Shown: positions 19,949-28,796 of the stretch, in pieces
Layout: every line of letters begins with the position of its first letter
How positions within the stretch are numbered: the first letter of the stretch is position 1
Assembly (NCBI RefSeq): GCF_900996245.1
Contig: NZ_CAAJGK010000041.1
Span: 1 to 64,000 of the forward strand
Direction: 5' to 3'
Source: Paraburkholderia sp. BCC1886
Lineage (GTDB): Bacteria > Pseudomonadota > Gammaproteobacteria > Burkholderiales > Burkholderiaceae
Length of the DNA: 64,000 bases
Program-made: the position numbers and the translations under genes
The notes under the pieces: model-generated
Databases searched by the model: none
What the model was told of the DNA's origin: nothing
The model's input: the letters and a program-made list of their open reading frames with translations, nothing else

Positions 19949-21409
19949 TCAGATTCCCCCGACACACAGATACTTGATGACGACGTAATCGTCGATGCCG
20001 TAATGCGAGCCTTCGCGGCCGAGTCCCGATTGCTTCACGCCACCGAACGGCGCGACCTCGTTCGAGATGAGTCCGGTATTGATACCGACCATGCCATATT
20101 CGAGCGCTTCGGCCACGCGCCACACGCGTCCGATATCGCGGCTATAGAAATACGACGCCAGACCGAACTCTGTGTCGTTGGCCATGCGGATCACTTCCTC
20201 GTCCGACGTAAACCGGAATAGCGGCGCGAGCGGCCCGAAGGTTTCGTCGCGCGCGACCTTCATGGCGGGCGTGACATCGGCGAGCACGGTCGGCTCGAAG
20301 AAACCGTGACCGAGCGCATGACGCTTGCCCCCGGTGACGATGCGCGCGCCTTTGGCCAGCGCGTCTTCGATATGCGACTCGACCTTCAGCACGGCCGCTT
20401 CGTTGATCAGCGGCCCCTGGGTCACGTCGGCGTCGGTACCGGCGCCCACTTTCAGTTGTTCGACGGCGACGCGTAGTTTTTCGGCGAACGCGTTGTAGAC
20501 CTTGTCGTGCACGTAGAAGCGGTTCGTACACACGCAGGTCTGTCCGCTATTGCGATACTTCGACGCGATTGCGCCCGCGACCGCCGCATCCAGATCGGCG
20601 TCGTCGAACACGATGAACGGCGCATTGCCGCCGAGTTCGAGCGAGACCTTCTTCACCGTCGGCGCGCACTGCGCCATCAACACACGGCCGACCGGCGTCG
20701 AACCGGTGAACGACAGTTTGCGCACCACGGGATTGCCGGTCAGCTCCGCGCCGATCGCTTTCGGCTCCCCGGTCACGACGTTGAACACGCCGCGCGGCAC
20801 GCCCGCGCGTTCGGCCAGCACCGCGAGCGCGAGCGCCGACAGCGGCGTCGCTTCCGCCGGTTTGACGACGATCGGGCAACCCGCGGCAAGCGCCGGGCCG
20901 ACCTTGCGCGTGATCATCGCGGCCGGGAAATTCCATGGCGTGATCGCGGCGCACACGCCGACCGGCTCCTTCGTGACGAGAATGCGTTTGTCGCTCGCTG
21001 GCGTGGGAATGGTGTCGCCGTAGACGCGCTTGCCTTCTTCCGCGAACCATTCGAGGAACGACGCCGCGTACAGGATTTCGCCCTTGGCTTCGGTGAGCGG
21101 CTTGCCTTGTTCCGTAGTGAGAATCGTCGCCAGGTCGTCGGCGTTCTCCAGCATCAGGTCGTGCCATTTGCGCAGGACCGTCGCGCGTTGCTTCGCGGTG
21201 GCCGCACGCCACGCAGGCCACGCGGCATTCGCGCTGTCGATCGCGCGACGGGTTTCCGCGCCGTTCATACGCGGCACGGCCGCAATCGTTTCGCCGTTGG
21301 CGGGGTTGCGGACGTCGAACGTGCTGCCGTCGTTGGCGCCTTCCCACTCACCTGCGATAAAAGCGCGGGTTTGCAAAAGCGTCGGGTCATTCAGGGTCAA
21401 TGTGTTCAT
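19949..21409 (-). CDS. gabD: succinate-semialdehyde dehydrogenase (NAD(P)+)
   Basis: This 486-residue aldehyde dehydrogenase oxidises succinate semialdehyde from GABA to succinate. It has the family motifs TPWNFPAAMITRKVGPALAAG, FTGSTPVGRVLM, the general-base segment ELGGNAPFIVFDDAD and catalytic Cys292 in NSGQTCVCTNRF. The ATG at 21409 gives the usual N-terminus; the frame reaches 21451 without support. The gene lies 127 bases downstream of gabT on the same strand, so gabT-gabD probably form one operon under the divergent MocR regulator. GabD is preferred over other aldehyde dehydrogenases because of this context. Confidence 0.92.
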   Translation of the reverse strand: MNTLTLNDPTLLQTRAFIAGEWEGANDGSTFDVRNPANGETIAAVPRMNGAETRRAIDSANAAWPAWRAATAKQRATVLRKWHDLMLENADDLATILTTEQGKPLTEAKGEILYAASFLEWFAEEGKRVYGDTIPTPASDKRILVTKEPVGVCAAITPWNFPAAMITRKVGPALAAGCPIVVKPAEATPLSALALAVLAERAGVPRGVFNVVTGEPKAIGAELTGNPVVRKLSFTGSTPVGRVLMAQCAPTVKKVSLELGGNAPFIVFDDADLDAAVAGAIASKYRNSGQTCVCTNRFYVHDKVYNAFAEKLRVAVEQLKVGAGTDADVTQGPLINEAAVLKVESHIEDALAKGARIVTGGKRHALGHGFFEPTVLADVTPAMKVARDETFGPLAPLFRFTSDEEVIRMANDTEFGLASYFYSRDIGRVWRVAEALEYGMVGINTGLISNEVAPFGGVKQSGLGREGSHYGIDDYVVIKYLCVGGI

Positions 21410-21536
21410 GGTGGGTCTTTGTTGCGTGCTGCGAGTGTGAAAAGCCGGCACGGCGAAACCGCCACTGCGTGTTTTTCACACTCGCAGCGCGGCAGCCGGG
21501 TTTTCCGTCTTCCCTGCGTTTTCTTTCAGCGGTTTT

Positions 21537-22826
21537 TTAAGCGGCGACGCCGACGCTGTCCTTGATCGCGGCTTCCAGTATCGTCAGCGCTTCCTCGAAC
21601 ACGTGTTGCTGAACCGTCAGCGGAAACAGGAAACGCACCACGTTCGAGTACACGCCGCACACCAGCAGCAACAGGCCGCGTTCGAGCGCGAGCGTCTGCA
21701 CGCGCTTCGTGAATGCCGCGTCCGGTTCCGAGCCGCCCGGCTTGCAGAACTCGACGGCAACCATGCCGCCGGGGCCGCGCACGTCGGTAATCTGCGGCAC
21801 GTCGGGCTGCAACGCGTGCAGCTTCGCCTTGATACGGTCGCCGAGCACGGTCGCGCGTTCGCAAAGCTTCTCTTCGTCGATGATGTCGAGCACCGCGTGC
21901 GCCGCCGCCACCGCCAGCGGATTACCCGCATACGTGCCGCCGAGGCCGCCGGGCGCGGCCGCATCCATCACGTCGGCGCGGCCCACCACGCCCGACAGCG
22001 GCATGCCGCCCGCGAGGCTCTTCGCGATCGTCATCAGATCGGGCACCACGTCGTAGTGGTGCATTGCGAACAGCTTGCCGGTGCGCGCAAAGCCCGTTTG
22101 CACTTCATCGGCGATCAGCAGGATGCCGTGCTCGTTGCACAGCTTGCGCAGTGCGCGCACGAACTCCAGCGGCGCCGGATAAAAACCGCCTTCGCCCTGA
22201 ACCGGTTCGAAGATGATCGCAGCCACGCGCTTCGGATCGATATCGGCCTTGAACAGATGCTCGATGGCTTGCAACGAATCGGCGGTGCTCACGCCATGCA
22301 GCGGATTCGGGAACGGCGCGTGAAACACGTCCGCCGGGAACGGGCCGAAGCCGATCTTGTACGGCGCGACCTTGCCGGTCAGCGCCATGCCCATCATCGT
22401 GCGGCCATGAAAGCCGCCCGTGAACGCAATCACGCCGGGCCGGCCGGTCGCGGCCCGCGCGATCTTGATGGCGTTCTCGACCGCTTCGGCGCCGGTGGTG
22501 AAGAAGGCGGTCTTCTTCGGATAATCGCCGGGCGCGCGCTCGTTAATTTTTTCGGCCAGCTCGACGTAAGACGCGTACGGCACGATCTGATACGCGGTGT
22601 GCGTGAAATGCTCGAGCTGCTCGCGCAACGCGGCTACGATCTTCGGATGCCGATGACCGGTGTTGCACACCGCGATACCCGCCGCGAAGTCGATGAAGCG
22701 TCGGCCTTCCACGTCCCACAGTTCCGCGTTTTCAGCACGCTCGGCGTAGAAGTCGCACATCACGCCGACGCCGCGTGGTGTCGCGGCGTCCTTGCGGGCT
22801 TTCAGTTCTGCATTCTTCGAAGTCAT
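21537..22826 (-). CDS. gabT: 4-aminobutyrate aminotransferase
   Basis: This 429-residue class III PLP aminotransferase converts GABA and 2-oxoglutarate to succinate semialdehyde and glutamate. It shows the cofactor-binding GAEAVENAIKIARAATGR, the aspartate motif LIADEVQTGFARTG, and PLP-Lys269 in MTIAKSLAGGMPLSG. The ATG at 22826 is chosen because the sequence before it has no conservation-like character. It is the first gene of gabTD, divergent from the MocR/GabR gene 132 bases away. Confidence 0.93.
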   Translation of the reverse strand: MTSKNAELKARKDAATPRGVGVMCDFYAERAENAELWDVEGRRFIDFAAGIAVCNTGHRHPKIVAALREQLEHFTHTAYQIVPYASYVELAEKINERAPGDYPKKTAFFTTGAEAVENAIKIARAATGRPGVIAFTGGFHGRTMMGMALTGKVAPYKIGFGPFPADVFHAPFPNPLHGVSTADSLQAIEHLFKADIDPKRVAAIIFEPVQGEGGFYPAPLEFVRALRKLCNEHGILLIADEVQTGFARTGKLFAMHHYDVVPDLMTIAKSLAGGMPLSGVVGRADVMDAAAPGGLGGTYAGNPLAVAAAHAVLDIIDEEKLCERATVLGDRIKAKLHALQPDVPQITDVRGPGGMVAVEFCKPGGSEPDAAFTKRVQTLALERGLLLLVCGVYSNVVRFLFPLTVQQHVFEEALTILEAAIKDSVGVAA

Positions 22827-22912
22827 GGGCTCGTTTCCAGTGGGTTGGCGGGCAAGGCCGCTGTTCGACGCCGCGCTCCAGCGCAGCACGTGCCGCGACT
22901 ATAATCAGATTT

Positions 22913-22931
22913 GGCTCTGATTTTCAGAGCC
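22913..22931. promoter_or_regulatory. inverted repeat operator candidate between gabT and gabR
   Basis: GGCTCTGA and TCAGAGCC are 8-base arms separated by TTT. The repeat is 28 bases before the gabR start and 87 before gabT. The flanks repeat part of the unit (TTGGCTCTG upstream, AGGAGCCAA downstream at about 22948-22956). MocR/GabR proteins bind repeated sites in such divergent regions, so this is the likely operator. Confidence 0.55.
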
Positions 22932-22958
22932 ATTCTGGTAAATAAACAGGAGCCAATT

Positions 22959-24476
22959 TTGCGAGCAAGCGTGTTGTCGGATTGGCTCGGCCAGCGGCTC
23001 GAGCGCGGCAACGGTCAGCCGATCTACCGTCAGTTGCACCGGTTGTTGCAGCAGGCCATTCTGTCGCGCGAATTGCCGGCGGGCAGCAAGGTGCCTTCGT
23101 CACGACTGCTCGCGGAGGAATTGGGCATCGGCCGCAATACGGTCACGCAGGTCTATGAGCAACTGGCGCTGGAAGGCTATGTGAGTTCGGCCACCGGACG
23201 CGGCACCTTCGTTGCGGACAGCGCGCCGGACGAGATCGTCGGTGCGCCCGACGCGAGCGTGCTTTCTGCGAACGGGCCGTCGATATTGCAGGGGTCGCCG
23301 GGGTTGCCGATGTTGCCATCCGGCCGGCGTGCATTGTCGGAACGAGGCGGCCGGCTGATCGCGGGCGCGGGCGTGTCGAAGCGGCAGTGGGGCGCGTTCA
23401 TGCCGGGCGTGCCGGACGTGACGCGGTTTCCTGCCCGGGTCTGGAGCCGTCTGCACAACAAGTACTGGCGGCGGACGCGGCCGGACCTGCTCACCTATGC
23501 GCCGGGCGGCGGACTCGCGTCGCTGCGTCATGCGCTGACCGACTACCTGCGCAGTTCGCGCTCGGTGCGTTGCACGCCCGGGCAGATCATCATCACGACC
23601 GGCATTCACCAGTCCATCGATCTCGCGGTACGTCTGCTGTCCGATCCCGGCGACGTGATCTGGACCGAAGACCCGTGTTATTGGGGCGTGCGCAGCGTGC
23701 TGAACGTGTCGGGCCTGCAATTGCGGCCGATTCCCGTGGATGCCGAGGGCATTGCCCCATCGGCCGACGATCTCGCGCAGCCACCCAGGCTGCTGCTCGT
23801 CACGCCGTCGCATCAGTACCCGCTCGGCACGGTGATGAGCCTCGCCCGGCGCCGCATGCTGCTGGAGTACGCGCGGCAGAACCAGTGCTGGATCATCGAA
23901 GACGATTACGACAGCGAATTCCGCTATGGAAGCCGGCCGCTCGCTTCGCTGCAGGGTCTCGATACCTCGGGACAGGTGATCTACGTCGGCAGCTTCGGCA
24001 AGACGCTGTATCCGGGTTTGCGCGTGGGCTACGTGGTCGTGCCGGAAGCACTGGCGGAGAGCTTTGCGACCGCCAGTGCGGAGTTGTATCGCGAAGGGCA
24101 GTTGTTGCAGCAGGCGATGCTCGCGGAGTTCATCGCCGAAGGACATTTCACGTCGCATATCCGCAAGATGCGCACGCTGTACGGGCAGCGTCGCGAGGCT
24201 TTGCTCGATGCCGCGACGCAGCGCTATGGCGACGCGTTGCCGGCGCTAGGCGGCGATGCGGGGCTGCATCTGGTGATGCAGTTGCCGGACGGTTATGACG
24301 ACCGCGTGGTGGCGGCGGCAGCGCTGGAACGCAATATCGTCGTGCGGCCGTTGTCGGGGTATTACGCGCAGCCGTCGACAGCGCCCGCGGGCTTGCTGAT
24401 CGGCTACGCTTGCGTGCCGGACGAGGAGATAGCGCCGGCTTTCGGGCAACTGGCCTTGGCGATCGGCGATCTGTGA
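22959..24476 (+). CDS. MocR/GabR-type PLP-dependent transcriptional regulator
   Basis: This 505-residue protein fuses a GntR winged helix-turn-helix (about 15-80: QPIYRQLHRLLQQAILSREL, GIGRNTVTQVYEQLALEG) to a type I aminotransferase domain. The PLP-binding lysine is in YVGSFGKTLYPGLRVGY and the substrate arginine region lies near the C-terminus. By analogy with Bacillus GabR it should sense GABA plus PLP and activate gabTD. The start is a TTG with AGGAG 6 bases upstream (22948-22952); a TTG at 22911 also opens the frame but lacks a ribosome-binding site and would overlap the operator. It is followed by a bidirectional terminator. Confidence 0.92.
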   Translation: MRASVLSDWLGQRLERGNGQPIYRQLHRLLQQAILSRELPAGSKVPSSRLLAEELGIGRNTVTQVYEQLALEGYVSSATGRGTFVADSAPDEIVGAPDASVLSANGPSILQGSPGLPMLPSGRRALSERGGRLIAGAGVSKRQWGAFMPGVPDVTRFPARVWSRLHNKYWRRTRPDLLTYAPGGGLASLRHALTDYLRSSRSVRCTPGQIIITTGIHQSIDLAVRLLSDPGDVIWTEDPCYWGVRSVLNVSGLQLRPIPVDAEGIAPSADDLAQPPRLLLVTPSHQYPLGTVMSLARRRMLLEYARQNQCWIIEDDYDSEFRYGSRPLASLQGLDTSGQVIYVGSFGKTLYPGLRVGYVVVPEALAESFATASAELYREGQLLQQAMLAEFIAEGHFTSHIRKMRTLYGQRREALLDAATQRYGDALPALGGDAGLHLVMQLPDGYDDRVVAAAALERNIVVRPLSGYYAQPSTAPAGLLIGYACVPDEEIAPAFGQLALAIGDL

Positions 24477-24510
24477 TCGCCGGATAGTGCGGCCACACGC
24501 CTGCAAATAA

Positions 24511-24540
24511 AAAAAGCCGACCCATACGGGTCGGCTTTTT
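24511..24540. terminator. bidirectional rho-independent terminator
   Basis: A 13-base-pair stem (AAAAAGCCGACCC / GGGTCGGCTTTTT) with an ATAC loop lies between the convergent gabR-like gene and aceA. It has an A-run on one side and a T-run on the other, so it can stop both transcripts. This is the clearest terminator in the window. Confidence 0.93.
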
Positions 24541-24560
24541 CGCTTACGGTACGACGGCTA

Positions 24561-26141
24561 TCAGAACTGGTTCATCGTATTGTCTTTGCCCGCCGCTTTC
24601 AGCGCCGCTTCGCCGCTGAAATACTCCTTGTGATCGTCGCCGATGTCGGAGCCGGACATGTTCTGATGCTTCACGCAGGCGATGCCCTGACGGATCTCCT
24701 TACGCTGCACGTTGGCCACGTAACCGAGCATGCCCTGGTCGCCGAAGTATTCCCGGGCCAGATTGTCGGTCGACAGCGCCGCGGTGTGATAAGTCGGCAG
24801 CGTGATCAGGTGATGGAAGACGCCCGCTTCGCGTGCCGCATCGGCCTGGAACGTGCGGATTCGTTCGTCGGCGGTCGCGGCCAGTTCGGTCTGGTCGTAT
24901 TCCACGCTCATCAACTGGCCGCGTTCGTAGGCCGACACGTCCTTGCCGGCCGCCGCCATCGCGTCGTACACCTGCTGGCGGAAGTTCAGCGTCCAGTTGA
25001 ACGACGGGCTGTTGTTGTACACCAGCTTGGCGTTCGGGATGACCTTGCGAATCTCGCTGACCATGCCGCCGATCTGCGCGATATGCGGCTTCTCGGTTTC
25101 GATCCACAGCATGTCGGCGCCGTTTTGCAGCGACGTGATGCCGTCCAGCACGCAGCGCGCTTCGCCCGTTCCCGAGCGGAACTGGAACAAGTTGCTAGGC
25201 AGGCGCTTGGGGCGCAGCAGCTTGCCGTCGCGCTTGATGACGACGTCGCCGTTGCCGAGCGCATCGGCCGAAATTTCATCGCAATCGAGGAACGAGTTGT
25301 ACTGGTCGCCCAAGTCGCCCGGCGTGGTGGTCACGGCGATCTGCTTGGTCAGGCCGGCACCCAGCGAGTCGGTACGGGCCACGATGATGCCGTCGTCCAC
25401 ACCCAGTTCCAGGAACGCGTAGCGAATCGCGCGAATCTTGGCGAGGAAGTCTTCGTGCGGCACGGTGACCTTGCCGTCCTGGTGGCCGCACTGCTTCTCG
25501 TCGGACACCTGATTCTCGATCTGGATGCAGCAGGCGCCCGCTTCGATGAACTGCTTGGCCAGCAGGTAGGTTGCTTCGGCGTTGCCGAAGCCCGCGTCGA
25601 TGTCCGCGATGATGGGCACCACGTGCGTGACGTGGTTGTCGATCTTCTTCTGGATAGCCTCTTTGGCAGGACCGCTTGCGGCGTCCAGTTCGCGGAACAG
25701 GCCGCCCAGTTCGCGCGCATCGGCCTGACGCAGGAACGTGTAGAGCTCGCGGATCAGCGCGGTGACGGACGTCTTTTCGTGCATCGACTGGTCCGGCAGC
25801 GGTCCGAACTCGGAGCGCAACGCGGCCACCATCCAGCCGGACAGGTACAGGTAACGGCGCTCGGTGCTGTTGAAGTGCTTCTTGATGGAGATCATCTTCT
25901 GCTGGCCGATGAAGCCATGCCAGCAACCCAGCGACTGGGTGTATTGCGACGGATCGGCATCGTAGGCGGCCATATCGGCGCGCATGATGCCGGCGGTATA
26001 GCGGGCGATGTCCAGACCCGTCTTGAAGCGGTTCTGCGCGCGCATGCGGGCGGCGGATTCCGGATTGATGGCATTCCACGCGCTGCCTTGTTTTTCCTTC
26101 AAACCGGCAACGGCCTTGATGTCGTCCTGATATTGAGTCAT
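24561..26141 (-). CDS. aceA: isocitrate lyase (long, Pseudomonas-type)
   Basis: This 526-residue enzyme splits isocitrate to glyoxylate and succinate, the entry step of the glyoxylate shunt. It has the active-site loop DEKQCGHQDGK with catalytic Cys218, metal and substrate residues in IIADIDAGFGNAEATYLLAK, and the NSPSFNW segment. Its length and C-terminus match the larger class found in Pseudomonas rather than the 430-residue E. coli enzyme. AGGAG before the ATG supports the start. Two strong palindromes upstream (26255-26272, 26310-26336) imply tight control. Products of the neighbouring liu pathway (acetyl-CoA) need this shunt. Confidence 0.95.
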   Translation of the reverse strand: MTQYQDDIKAVAGLKEKQGSAWNAINPESAARMRAQNRFKTGLDIARYTAGIMRADMAAYDADPSQYTQSLGCWHGFIGQQKMISIKKHFNSTERRYLYLSGWMVAALRSEFGPLPDQSMHEKTSVTALIRELYTFLRQADARELGGLFRELDAASGPAKEAIQKKIDNHVTHVVPIIADIDAGFGNAEATYLLAKQFIEAGACCIQIENQVSDEKQCGHQDGKVTVPHEDFLAKIRAIRYAFLELGVDDGIIVARTDSLGAGLTKQIAVTTTPGDLGDQYNSFLDCDEISADALGNGDVVIKRDGKLLRPKRLPSNLFQFRSGTGEARCVLDGITSLQNGADMLWIETEKPHIAQIGGMVSEIRKVIPNAKLVYNNSPSFNWTLNFRQQVYDAMAAAGKDVSAYERGQLMSVEYDQTELAATADERIRTFQADAAREAGVFHHLITLPTYHTAALSTDNLAREYFGDQGMLGYVANVQRKEIRQGIACVKHQNMSGSDIGDDHKEYFSGEAALKAAGKDNTMNQF

Positions 26142-26254
26142 GTGTATCTCCTAAGGGCAAAGGCGCAATTGAGTAAAGGGTTCGGCTTGCCGCTTCGTGT
26201 GTTGCGAAGCGAGCTGGTGACTCAATAGTAGCGACCTTTTGCTGCAGCGAAGCA

Positions 26255-26272
26255 ATGTCTTATATAAGACAT
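26255..26272. promoter_or_regulatory. 18-bp perfect palindrome upstream of aceA
   Basis: ATGTCTTATATAAGACAT is an exact dyad whose 3' half is echoed again by ATAAGAC at 26271-26277. It abuts a possible minus-strand -35 (TTGCTT, 26250-26255) and lies upstream of a TACTAT -10 (26225-26230). GntR-type regulators often recognise such dyads, but the protein is not identified here. Confidence 0.6.
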
Positions 26273-26309
26273 AAGACTTTATTTTTGCTTTGTTTTCAAG
26301 GAGATACAA

Positions 26310-26336
26310 AACGTGTTTTGCAATGCAAAACACGTT
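26310..26336. promoter_or_regulatory. 13-bp inverted repeat (27 bp dyad) upstream of aceA
   Basis: Arms AACGTGTTTTGCA and TGCAAAACACGTT match perfectly around a single central base. The core TTTTGCA-A-TGCAAAA resembles TTTGCAAA-type half-sites of the RamB/ScfR family that control acetate and propionate genes, but this is resemblance only. Being 169-195 bases before aceA it could also act on a looped complex or serve as the terminator hairpin of the upstream LysR transcript. Confidence 0.55.
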
Positions 26337-26416
26337 ATCAAGCGGCGAAAAAACCGGACCGACGAAAACCGAGGGGGATTTCGCAATATGAAAAGGGCTT
26401 TCGGTGAGCGGGTAAA

Positions 26417-27361
26417 TCAGTCTGTCCTGAGCGGCGCCACGGCTTCTCGCGCATAACGCTCGAACGACTCTCTCACGAGACTCGCGACCTTCTCGGCTAA
26501 CGGCGGAAGCTGTCGGCGCCGCAACTTCACCAACCCGAAGCGGGCTCTGGATTCAACCGGCGGTTCGAGCGCAAGCTCGCGCAATTCGCCCGAGGCAATC
26601 TGCTGGACGAACACCGACCGGCTGGCCACGATGACGAGATCGGTCTGCAGCGTCGCCTGAATCATGTCGCTGAAGCTGTCGCTCTCGATGGAAATCGCCC
26701 GCGCGAAACCATCCGGCGTCGCAAACTCCTTCTGCAACAGCGCGAGCGCAAAGGGCGACAACTGCGTGCTGGCGAACTGGAACTGAATGACTTCCTGCCG
26801 CGACACTGTCTGCTGCCCCGCGAGCGGATGTCCGGCACGGACGAACAGCCCGATCGGCCATTGCGGCAGTTCTTCGATCTCGAGTTGCGCGCGATCGGAC
26901 ACCGTGTCGAGCGGCGCGATGTCGGCGCACATCACGTCGATCTCGCTGCTATAGAGCATTTGCAGCAGCGCGCTCGCGGGCCCCTGGCGGATGGCGATGC
27001 GGGAACCCGCCGGCAGTCCGCCACCCAGCGTCAACAAGCTCGACCCGAGCAGAGCGGCCGGCGTCGCGCCGAGCCCGATATCGACGCTGCCGAGCGCGCC
27101 GTTCTGCAACTGCTGCAAGTCGTCCCTGATCTGCTTCGCTTCGAACAGCATCCGGCGCGCGCGCCCGATCACGACGGTGCCCGCCGGCGTCGGCTCGACA
27201 CCGTGCGCGTCGCGCCGGAACAGCGTGGCGCCCAATTCTTCTTCGAGACTCTGCAAGCTCCGCGAGAAAGCGGACTGACTCAGATTGACCCGCGCGCAGG
27301 CCCGGCCAAAGTGCAAAGTCTCTGCGAGTGCGACCACGTGTTCGAGTTTTCTGAGATCCAT
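26417..27361 (-). CDS. LysR-family regulator (module A)
   Basis: This 314-residue regulator begins MDLRKLEHVVALAETLHFGRAC and has the LysR helix-turn-helix (NLSQSAFSRSLQSLEEELGATLF) and an effector domain. It is divergent from the MFS transporter with 112 bases between starts; the region contains ATTGCAT direct repeats spaced 32 bases. It therefore probably controls the MFS-ArgE operon, with a hydroxyacid or N-acyl compound as inducer. It lies upstream of aceA on the same strand, but a 275-base gap with separate control signals argues against a shared transcript. Confidence 0.9.
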   Translation of the reverse strand: MDLRKLEHVVALAETLHFGRACARVNLSQSAFSRSLQSLEEELGATLFRRDAHGVEPTPAGTVVIGRARRMLFEAKQIRDDLQQLQNGALGSVDIGLGATPAALLGSSLLTLGGGLPAGSRIAIRQGPASALLQMLYSSEIDVMCADIAPLDTVSDRAQLEIEELPQWPIGLFVRAGHPLAGQQTVSRQEVIQFQFASTQLSPFALALLQKEFATPDGFARAISIESDSFSDMIQATLQTDLVIVASRSVFVQQIASGELRELALEPPVESRARFGLVKLRRRQLPPLAEKVASLVRESFERYAREAVAPLRTD

Positions 27362-27380
27362 GGTGTGTCGTTATGTTGCA

Positions 27381-27428
27381 GAAATTGCATCGTAATTTAG
27401 CAAATTTCTCATTGGATTGCATAATTTC
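27381..27428. promoter_or_regulatory. candidate LysR binding region between module A regulator and MFS gene
   Basis: ATTGCAT occurs at 27384-27390 and 27416-27422, start-to-start 32 bases, about three helical turns, and each is followed within a few bases by AATTT. A GAAATT / AATTTC dyad (27381-27386, 27403-27408) overlaps. Two sites on one face of the helix fit a LysR tetramer at a divergent promoter. Confidence 0.45.
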
Positions 27429-27473
27429 GGTTGCGTAGGATGGCGCCTCGGACTACAGACCAGCAGGAAAACC

Positions 27474-28793
27474 ATGGCCAGCACCATCCAGAAACCGGGC
27501 GCCCAGCCGGCTCGCGCAGCAATCGGCGCGTTTGTCGGCACCACCATCGAGTGGTACGACTTTTATATCTTCGCGACGGCCGCGTCGCTGGTTTTCGGTC
27601 ACGTGTTTTTTCCGCAGGGCAACGTGTTTCTGGCCACGCTCGGCTCGCTCGGAACCTTCGCCGTCGGCTTCTTCGCGCGACCGCTCGGCGCCGCGCTGTT
27701 CGGCTCGCTAGGCGATCGCGCGGGGCGCAAGAATATTCTCGCGATCACCTTGTTGCTGATGGGCGGCTCGACGGTGCTGATCGGCTGTCTGCCGAGCTAC
27801 GCGAGCGCCGGTGTCGCCGCGCCGATCCTGCTCGTGCTGCTGCGGATCGTGCAGGGCATCGCGGTGGGCGGCGAGTGGGGCGGCGCGGTGCTGCTCTCGT
27901 CGGAACACAGCGACGCGAAGCGCAAAACTTTCTTCGCCTCGTTTCCGCAGTTGGGTAGCCCGGCCGGCATGATCCTGTCGATCCTCGCCATTCGCGCGAT
28001 CTCGAGCCTGCCGAGCGATGCGATGTATAGCTGGGGCTGGCGCCTGCCGTTTCTCGCCAGCGCGCTGCTGATGATCGTGGGCCTCGTGATCCGCCACGGT
28101 GTGCACGAGACGCCCGATTTCGAAGCGGTGCGGGCGAAGGTCGCGAACCGTCCGCCTTCGGCGCTCGAAGTGATCCGCAAGATGCCGCGGCTTCTGCTGC
28201 TGGTGGCGGGCGCGAATACAGTCGGCATTTCCTCCGCGTATTTTCTCGTCGTGTTCATGCTGACTTACACGACTCAGTATCTGCATATTCCGCGAACCGT
28301 GATTCTCGACTGCGTGTTCGCCAGCACCTGCCTGCAGTTGTGCGTGAACCCGATTGCCGCGTGGCTCGCCGACAAGGTGGGCGTCGCGCGTTTCGTCCTG
28401 ACCACGAGCCTGATTACCTGCGTGACGCCGTTTCTGCTTTATCCGCTGGTCAATCAGGCGACCTCGGCGTCGATCTTCACGGGTCTTGCGATTTGCGTGT
28501 TCTTCGGCGCGGCGTTCTATGCCGCCATCGCCGGGTTCTCGGCCAGCCAGTTCCCGACCGAATATCGCTACTCCGCGATTTCGATCTCCTATCAGGGCTG
28601 CGGAGCGATTGCAGGCGGCCTGACGCCCATTCTCGGGACGATCCTCGCCGAACATTTTCCGGGCAACTGGGTGCCGCTCGCGATTGCCTACTCGGCGACC
28701 GCGGCGATCTCGGCCGGCTGTATCGGCATTTTGATGCGACGCGACTCCCCCGTCGTCTTCAAGACGGCTGCAGCTTCCACCGTGAGCGACTGA
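27474..28793 (+). CDS. MFS transporter, metabolite:H+ symporter type
   Basis: This 439-residue, 12-helix permease of the sugar/metabolite:proton symporter (MHS) branch has IEWYDFYIFATAASLVFG in helix 1, GDRAGRKN in the helix 2-3 loop and an EWGGAVLLSSEHS segment with conserved Glu. The substrate is likely an organic acid or the amidated compound hydrolysed by the next gene product. The ATG at 27474 follows AGGAAA, while the frame opens earlier at 27417 without support. The downstream ArgE-like gene starts 3 bases after its stop, so the two are translationally linked. Confidence 0.9.
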   Translation: MASTIQKPGAQPARAAIGAFVGTTIEWYDFYIFATAASLVFGHVFFPQGNVFLATLGSLGTFAVGFFARPLGAALFGSLGDRAGRKNILAITLLLMGGSTVLIGCLPSYASAGVAAPILLVLLRIVQGIAVGGEWGGAVLLSSEHSDAKRKTFFASFPQLGSPAGMILSILAIRAISSLPSDAMYSWGWRLPFLASALLMIVGLVIRHGVHETPDFEAVRAKVANRPPSALEVIRKMPRLLLLVAGANTVGISSAYFLVVFMLTYTTQYLHIPRTVILDCVFASTCLQLCVNPIAAWLADKVGVARFVLTTSLITCVTPFLLYPLVNQATSASIFTGLAICVFFGAAFYAAIAGFSASQFPTEYRYSAISISYQGCGAIAGGLTPILGTILAEHFPGNWVPLAIAYSATAAISAGCIGILMRRDSPVVFKTAAASTVSD

Positions 28794-28796
28794 ACC

